From: Anastrepha obliqua | Taxonomy: Eukaryota; Arthropoda; Insecta; Diptera; Tephritidae | Direction: 5' to 3' | DNA length: 64,000 nucleotides | NCBI RefSeq assembly: GCF_027943255.1 | Contig: NC_072893.1 | Location: forward strand, 93,937,784-94,001,783 | Shown: positions 57,801-64,000 of the stretch, piece after piece | How the letters are laid out: every line of letters begins with the position of its first letter | Numbering within the stretch: position 1 is the stretch's first letter | Made by a program: the position numbers and the translations under genes | The notes under the pieces: generated by a model | Seen by the model: the letters and a program-made list of their open reading frames with translations, nothing else | Database searches by the model: none | Told to the model about the DNA's origin: nothing

Positions 57801-58677
57801 CGATTCAAAAAGCAAATTTTACATGGCCCAAAAACTGCGGTTAAGCAAACTATGTACGCTGGCCCCCTTGGTAAAGTGACAGCTATGAAATTTGACAGGA
57901 ATACTTATTTCGTTTCGATACATAGCCATGATCTAAATGAACTAAAATTGTTAAAATTTGTCACCAAAATCAGTGCTCTGGTCGCCAAAACTTCCGTGCG
58001 TTGACTTCGAGCAAAAAATCATCTTCAATCATGCGCCTCATTTGTGATTAAGTTTCTTCGAAAACAAGCAAAATTGGCAGATTTGGCAATACCTTATTCT
58101 TATTCCTTATCAATCAGACCCTTCCTTTATTTCTTATTGAAATGAAATGAAGCTCATTCATGTCATCCAAAAGTGATCCACTAGGATGTGCTACCTACAA
58201 AGAAATCACGCCTGCTATACATCAAATTCGTATGTATGTAAATATTAATCTCGAAATGTCACGCAAAAACAACTAGAATTCGACTTCATTCATACCTCCG
58301 AAAGTTTATAGGTACCTGAATAGTTAAATAAAATTAATGCCATATAATTTTTGCTGCGGAAATCAATGCATATATATTTTTTTATACAAATCTACTAAAT
58401 GCAAAGTGACATTTTTTTTCTTTGATTGAATTTTTGTTTGTTTTATTGCTCCAGAGAGTACTCAAAACACGTATCGAAATATTTTAGCAAATGATAAATG
58501 GCTGCCGGAAAAGACGAGAAGTTTTCTATTTAGCAACTAAAATCTCACTAAAAATCACAAAAGGAAGAAATTTGCTTCTTGAAATTTAACTAAAATAATA
58601 GTTCTTGTCTTAACTGTTGATAATTTTTAAATCCGTGAACAACTTTAAAGTCAGCTTGGTATGAATATTTTGCCTAT
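57801..58677 (-). other. 3' flank of the dehydrogenase
   Basis: Non-coding; the part nearest 58,678 is expected to hold the 3' untranslated region on the minus strand. Confidence 0.4.
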
Positions 58678-59264
58678 CTACTTCAATCCACCAGTCACCT
58701 CAATGGCCGCACCATTCACATACGATGACTTTTCAGACGCAAGAAATTCAATTACATGGGCAATTTCTTCTGGACGTCCCAAACGCCCTACTGGACATCT
58801 TTGCAACATATCTTCCTTAATCTTCTCCGGCACTACATCCACCATAGGCGTATTGATGAAGCCAGGTAAGATCGCATTCACACGTATGCCGAACTTGCCA
58901 AATTCCTTGGCCGCAATTTCAGTCAGCGATATCACACCAGCTTTTGTGGCCGCATAATTGGCCTGCCCCGGATTACTTATGCGTGCCACAATGCTCGATA
59001 TATTGATGATGCTTCCATTGCGTACATGATGGTCGATCATAGCGCGCGCAAATTGTTGAGTCATCAAGAAAGTTCCCTTTAAGTTCACTTTATACACATC
59101 ATCGAAGTCTTTTTCGGTCATTTTGAGTAGGTAGCCATCGCGTGTGATACCCGCCGAATTGATTACAATTGAAGGCGGCTGCGCGAAATGCTCTATCGAT
59201 GAAGTAACAGCCTTACTAACGCTCTCCAGCGAAGCCACATCCACTTCCAATGCAATGGCATGAT
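58678..59264 (-). CDS. Dehydrogenase exon 3
   Basis: The acceptor TTGGTACAG precedes 59264; the stop TAG is at 58680-58678. It carries NSAG, the Asn-Ser-Tyr-Lys catalytic set and the C-terminal VNGAAIEVTGGLK. Intron 2 is only 81 nt. Confidence 0.93.
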
Positions 59265-60185
59265 CTGTACCAATTGGAAAAGATATGAATGAAAATATAT
59301 GTGTAGATAAGTTAGTATTGCCTACATTTAGGCTGTGGTACTCACCACGTCCAATCGCTTTGACTGTTTGCTCAGCTGCGTGCAAATTGCAATCAGCTAC
59401 GATAACTTTAGCACCGCCATTTGCGAGTACACGGCAGGTGGCGCGCCCGATGCCCGAACCAGCGCCTGTGTCAAATTGTGTGATACGGCGAATAACACAT
59501 GTGCCGGCGTAAAATGAATTAAGCGAAGGTGTGGAAGGAAAATCCGAAAAGAACATCAACAAAGAAAATAAATACATTTGTATTTTAAAAACTTTTTGTT
59601 AGTCAAGACCAACAACAAAAGAAAAGTTAGTACAGTAGGTTCTGTTTTTATGCGGTAGATACGTTCCGCAAGAAACAGCATAAAGAAAAAACAGCATAAA
59701 AAAAGCTACTAGTTCTATAGTAAAACTATAGATACGTTTCAAATGCTAAAACCGCATAAATCTGAAATAATCGCATAAAAAAGGGCACTAGTCCCATATT
59801 ATTACTATAGATACGTTCCATAGACCGCATGAATCTGAAATAATTAAATAAAATCGCATAAACAAAATATTGTATCTTTGAAAATTATATCTTTATATAT
59901 CTTCCATACTTGTAGGGTTAGCATTTCTGATGCAATCTGTGATGAGTTTTTGCTTAGCTGGTTTAGAATCTTGTTTATATGTACAATTCCCCATAGGTCG
60001 ACATGCATTTTGTAATTTAAAAAAAAACCGCACTATTTCAAAACCGCATAAAAAAAAGCCGCATAAAAACAGAACCTACTGTACTACAAATTTTTACACG
60101 TCATTTACTGATAATGAAATAAAATAAATAAATAATAATTAAATAAATTACCTGTGACAATTGCTAATTTTCCAAGCAATACCAT
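58678..60185 (-). CDS. Short-chain dehydrogenase/reductase, 17-beta-HSD8 / FabG-like, three exons, 246 aa
   Basis: Exons on the minus strand are 60185-60152, 59465-59346 and 59264-58678; joined length is 738 nt plus stop, within the normal 240-260 residues of classical SDRs. The cofactor loop TGAGSGIG spans residues 11-18 and is split by intron 1. The D60 motif (EVDV), NSAG at 87-90, catalytic N112, S142, Y155 and K159 (YAATK) and the PGFINTPM loop are all present, so the enzyme should be active. Overall sequence (ITRDGYLLKMTEKDFDDVYKVN) is of the mitochondrial 17-beta-HSD8/3-oxoacyl-ACP reductase type, a likely partner in mitochondrial fatty-acid synthesis; the exact substrate cannot be read from sequence. 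No obvious targeting peptide precedes the fold. Intron 1 contains a MITE. A possible poly(A) signal (TTTATT on +) is at about 58442. Confidence 0.9.
59346..59465 (-). CDS. Dehydrogenase exon 2
   Basis: The acceptor GACACAG precedes 59465 and the donor G|GTGAGT follows 59346. It encodes the rest of the TGxxxGIG loop and the second strand with the acidic residue of VADCN, consistent with NAD(H) preference. Confidence 0.9.
59633..60081. mobile_element. pogo/Tc1-like MITE in dehydrogenase intron 1
   Basis: Inverted ends CAGTAGGTTCTGTTTTTATG (continuing CGG) flanked by TA; 449 bp. The CAGT terminus and TA target suit Tc1/pogo-type transposases. The interior repeats CGCATAAA and TATAGATACGTT motifs in two similar segments. 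No coding capacity. Confidence 0.85.
60152..60185 (-). CDS. Dehydrogenase exon 1 (start codon)
   Basis: A 34-nt coding piece reads MVLLGKLAIVT plus one base of Gly12 and ends at donor G|GTAATT. It restores the missing first strand of the Rossmann fold; without it the downstream frame begins with an unrelated hydrophobic sequence that is intronic. Confidence 0.85.
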
Positions 60186-60822
60186 AACTGCTTTGCGATT
60201 ACTTAACAATTAAAAGCAGAGTCAAAAAGTAAACAAATGCAGCAAGATAATTTCAACTTGCGTTCTCTCTCATGTACGTATGTATATATGTTTATGGAAT
60301 GTGTTAGTGAAAACGCTCAACGGAATGGCTGAATACCTTTTCTATAAATACTTTGCCAAAAAATCAAGCAGCAAATTCTAATAACACCCAACAACAATAT
60401 TTACAGGCACTTATAACAATAATCACAAAAGCAGAAACACCAATACGTGTTTGTATGTACGATTGTGAGTTCAAAGCTCAAACACATTTGCGCGAAAAAA
60501 AGCGAAAATACACCGACGCTTCTATGTATATCAATTGAAGCTATGTTTGGTACTGCGGGACCAAATGCAAACCAAAATATTCTGACCGACCGCTTTCACA
60601 ATATCCAGAGATTAAAAAGTTAAGAAGCTTTTTACACAAACTCTTACCAGAGAACTTCTAAGAATTTTTATATAAGTTCTCTGGTTTTATGAAGCAGCGG
60701 TGGCCTCAACAGTAAGCGATATGCCTATAAGTATGCAATGATTTCAACGCGCATTGTTAGTGTAATGATTTGTAAATAAAATTGTTCCATACCCTGCAGA
60801 GATATTTTCCAATATTAAGTAG
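60186..60822 (-). other. 5' flank of the dehydrogenase
   Basis: Should contain the promoter of the minus-strand gene; no TATA box or initiator can be chosen with confidence. Confidence 0.35.
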
Positions 60823-61131
60823 AGCCGCCGCCGTGGCCCAATGGGTTGGTGCGTGACTAACATTCGGAATTCAGAAAGAGAACGTCGGTGAAAGATCAAA
60901 TTTAAGAAAAAAAATGTCTAATAGCGGTCGCCCTTCGGCAGGCAATGGCAAACCTCCGATTGTATTTCTGCTATGAAAAAGCTCCTCATAAAAATATCTG
61001 CCGTTCGGAGTCGGCTTGAAACTGTAGGTCCCTCCATTTGTGCAACAACATTAAGACGCACACCACAAATAGGAGGAAGGAGTTCGGCCAAACACCCAAA
61101 GAAGGTGTACGCGCCAATTATATACTATATA
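60823..61131 (+). mobile_element. tRNA-derived SINE, copy 4, B box deleted
   Basis: A box CGTGGCCCAATGGGTTGG is present, but the B-box segment is deleted (GAACGTCGGTGAAAG). The body from TAGCGGTCGCCC to GCGCCAATTATA is otherwise complete. Confidence 0.85.
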
Positions 61132-61224
61132 CTAAGATCGCCCGTACATCGAAATTTCGACAGTATTCGACATTTATATAAATACGGAGAGCAAAATTTT
61201 GTCATAACTTTTTTTAGTATTTAT

Positions 61225-61747
61225 AGTCAGAGAAAAAAGTTGAAACATATATAAATGAATAGTTTATGTTGAAACTTTCTACATGATATATGTGAATAGA
61301 TGTAGTAAAATTAAATGTGAAAAATATCCCATTTTACCTGTATTAAGCGACCCTATATTTGTGTATTTCAAATATCATACTTTTTTTTTATTCATGAATT
61401 GGAAACATTTAATTTCATGTATTACGGAAAAAAAAATTAATTTTGCTTGAAAAAGCGTAATAAAAAACAATCTTTAATTACTCCATGACCATCATAATTT
61501 CTGAATCAATTTTATAATAGTATTGGTTCGCAATATATAAGTTTCCAGTTGTTTCATCAATTTTTATATCATGATACAAATATATAATATCATGATACAT
61601 ATTATAACATGATATATCATAATACACGTAAAATAGTGCGATTAATTTTACCTGCACCTATTCACTTATGTATATATTTAATACATTGTGCAAACAGGCT
61701 CCTCATATACTATACATTGGTATATGTTTCAACTTTTTTCTCTGACT
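61225..61747. mobile_element. AT-rich inverted-repeat element (MITE)
   Basis: AGTCAGAGAAAAAAGTTGAA at 61225 is the reverse complement of the sequence ending at 61747, continuing ACATATA; the 523-bp interior is AT-rich and contains several near-palindromic CATGATA motifs. TA lies beside the left end. Family not assigned. Confidence 0.65.
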
Positions 61748-61869
61748 TTAAATATATACTAAAAAAACGTACGACAAATCTTTGCTAGTGCGCTCGTAGT
61801 GAGCTTAATATATTAAAAGTCGTAGCTCGCATTTCTTCTCATAAGTAGATATATATATTTTTTTATTTA

Positions 61870-63631
61870 TTTATTTAATTCAATTAATAGTCTAAAAAAT
61901 ACAGTATTTCTTACAGACTATGAAAACAGATTAATGCTAAATTAATTAATCAAAGTAAAATTAAACTTATAATTAACTAGTTTCAATTGTAATGAGTAAA
62001 AGAAAAAGATAAAATTTCTTTTAACTTACATTGGAGGATTATTCATTTTAGTAAGTCAAGAAATTCAAAGTTTCTTACAGACTACATAGAACTAATACTA
62101 TTTATATAGAAGTAATTAACAAAATTAAAGCTTAGGAAACTAAATTAACAAAATATACTAGGTATTTATTTAGAATTCTTACAAAGGAAGAAATTTTTTA
62201 ATTGGGTATTAAATACATGTTTCGCCCTGGAAAAGTCTAGATCCAAAAGTGAGGCGAGATAGCTAATGTCAGACAGCGTTCTAACAAGAGGCGCTTTGGC
62301 ACTATATAATGTCCTCCTAACGCCAACATGAAAAATTTTGAAAGTTCCTGCAAGGAACATTAAAATGTATTCTTTCTAGAAGAAACGGGCAGTCAATTAG
62401 TCCATTAACGACATCGAAAATAAAAGAAACTGCCTGAAAGGTACCTCTGTCACTAAATGGATAGAGACTAATCAAACGACTGCGTGAGTCGAATGATGGT
62501 TTGAGGTCTGATAAATTGAGTGAATGTAGCGCGAAACGCACAAACATTTTTTGAACCCTCTCCACTCGATTTATATGAACTGCATGATAAGGTCTCCAAA
62601 TAAAAGAGGCATAATCTAATCTAAGAATCTAATAAAATCTTAAGAGTATATGGATCAGTGAAGTGCGATGAGTGACGTCTAACAAAAGCGAGCATAGCAA
62701 GTGAATTGGAAACGGCCTAATTTAGGTGCGTGATAAAATTAAGCTTTGAATCAAAGAATACCCCTAAATCTTTTATCACATCAGACGAAGCAAGATATGT
62801 ATAATTGATATGATAAGAGGTGTTGAGGGGATTTTAAAGCTTAGAAAATGTGATTTTATGACATTTTTCAATATTAAGAAATAGACGATTTATAAGGCAC
62901 CAGGAAAATAAATTATTCAACTCGGACTGTAGGGCGGCTGATTCACTAGAATTTCTTATTTCAGGTACAGAGGTGGCAGTGTAGTGTTTCGAAGAAACAC
63001 CATCGATAACTACAGTGCAGCATCTCTTTATTAAATAGTACCGAATCCAATCAAGGAAAGGAGAATGAAAACCGCAACAAGCCAATACTAAAATCATATG
63101 GGAGATTTTATCAAAGGCTTTAGAGAAATCCGTGTATATCGCGTCAGTTTGGAAACCATTCTGGAAGCCCGCGTGGCAATCATCAGAAAAAACGGATAAT
63201 TAGATCTTGCAGCTACAAAACCATGCTGACGTGGACTAATTAGACGTTTAACACTAAAATATAACTTGTCTTTAACAACGCATTCAAAGAGTTTACATAC
63301 AGCAGATAATTTGGAAATTGGTATGTAATTTACAATATCGCTTTTATTACCGCTTTTGAAAATAGGAGTGACTGAAGTCAGCTTCCAATCATCGATAAAT
63401 ATTCCTTCGGCCAAGGATTTGTTAAAAATTAGTTTAAGAGGTTGAACCAAAGAGCGACAATTTTTAAACAAAGTTACAGAAAGCCCGTCTATTACTATAA
63501 CGTATGTGAATTGAATAACACAGGCCGACAGCATCTCAGACCCAGAAACCAGAGTATATATTTCCGAAGATGTATGATGCGCTGAATCCAAATCTGGCCT
63601 CAGAATTGCTCTATGAGCTCTGGTTTTCGAG
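61870..63631 (-). mobile_element. jockey-like LINE, degraded
   Basis: On the minus strand from 63591: reverse transcriptase start (DDWKLTSVTPIFKSGNKSDI, NYIPISKLSAVCKLFECVVK, ISPRQHGFVAARS), then the 63097-62834 piece (FLDWIRYYLIKRC; SELNNLFSWCLINRLFLNIE, KCHKITFSKL) and C-terminal fragments to 62166. The FADD-containing segment appears deleted. A T-rich stretch near 61,858-61,880 could be its poly(A) tail. Order and sequence fit the jockey clade. Confidence 0.8.
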
Positions 63632-63632
63632 A

Positions 63633-64000
63633 TATCCTAACCTAAATGTGCAAAAACATCGTTTTTGCCCATATTTGAGGTTATGTAGTCTTGCAGATGT
63701 TTTCTTTCACCAAAATTAATGGATGGCATCTTTAAATACAAGCCTTCTTTTTTCAAATGGCGTTGAGCTTGCTCAAATATCATTTTTTTTCGCTGAGATA
63801 TCGCATTTTGAAATTTTCATGTTTCTAAATTTCCCTACACCTGAAAATCGATTGAGAAAACAGACATGATATAGTCGATTACTAATTTTCTTGAATTGAG
63901 TCTTATTTTTCTTAAAATTTTGTCTCACACCGTAAGTGTGCTGATTGAGGTTATGTAAATATGGGCAAAAACGGTGTGTTTTGCACTTTTAGGTTAGGAT
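63633..64000. mobile_element. Element with about 55-bp inverted repeats at window edge
   Basis: ATCCTAACCTAAATGTGCAA at 63633 is mirrored by TTGCACTTTTAGGTTAGGAT at 63981-64000; the inverted similarity continues through CGTTTTTGCCCATATTT and a GAGGTTATGTA block. The interior is AT-rich and non-coding. The element may extend past the window, so its right boundary is only the last base available. Confidence 0.6.

Noticed and set aside
59466..59577. Hydrophobic N-terminal extension of the dehydrogenase frame
   Set aside because: It is intron sequence read through an AG acceptor; the true first exon at 60,185 supplies the missing Rossmann strand in phase.

Overview
The window looks like nuclear DNA from a higher dipteran, most likely a tephritid-like fruit fly. 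This is inferred from a split, intron-rich gene whose protein closely resembles Drosophila kirre (dumbfounded), from AT-rich introns full of TATG/TACATA microsatellites, and from several mariner-superfamily elements including rosa-like (DD41D) ones known from Ceratitis. There is no sign of bacterial operons, CRISPR arrays or phage.

Two host genes can be supported. (1) kirre/duf on the + strand: seven coding exons between 19,436 and 37,446, joined by clean GT-AG introns, give an 843-residue immunoglobulin-superfamily cell-adhesion receptor (signal peptide, five Ig domains, one membrane helix, cytoplasmic tail with a C-terminal PDZ ligand). An acceptor at 19,366 means at least one untranslated exon lies upstream; an A-rich block at about 4,740-5,695 is a possible but unproven candidate. 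(2) A 17-beta-HSD8/FabG-like short-chain dehydrogenase on the - strand: three exons between 60,185 and 58,678, 246 residues, complete NAD(P)-binding and catalytic motifs.

Nearly everything else I can identify is mobile DNA. There are at least thirteen Tc1/mariner-superfamily insertions: DD34D mariners at 12.3, 26.9, 32.0, 33.1, 44.2, 45.5 and 53.2 kb and DD41D/rosa-like relics at 6.4, 16.6, 23.1, 48.1, 50.2 and 57.2 kb. Only the 44.2 kb copy keeps an open 348-codon transposase between matching inverted repeats. A tRNA-derived SINE occurs in four good copies, one antisense fragment and two diverged copies. Non-LTR retrotransposon pieces of RTE-like, R1/Loa-like and jockey-like type lie at 3.9, 6.9, 18.3, 24.1, 41-42.7, 48.9-51.4 and 61.9-63.6 kb. 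Several non-autonomous inverted-repeat elements are also visible: a TTAA-flanked one at 2.6 kb, one with a 104-bp internal duplication at 30.1 kb, one carrying a zinc-finger relic and repeated GTCTCACAACTCC motifs at 55.8 kb, a pogo-like one inside the dehydrogenase intron, and others at 61.2 kb and at the right edge.

Layout: 1-19 kb is 5' flank or first intron of kirre with transposons; 19.4-37.4 kb is the kirre coding region, whose introns hold mariners, a SINE and LINE pieces; 37.4-58.6 kb is a gene-free transposon graveyard; 58.7-60.2 kb is the dehydrogenase; 60.8-64 kb is SINE, MITE and jockey-like LINE. I found no convincing new biological system. The most useful leads are the intact mariner, the SINE family, and the zinc-finger-bearing non-autonomous element.
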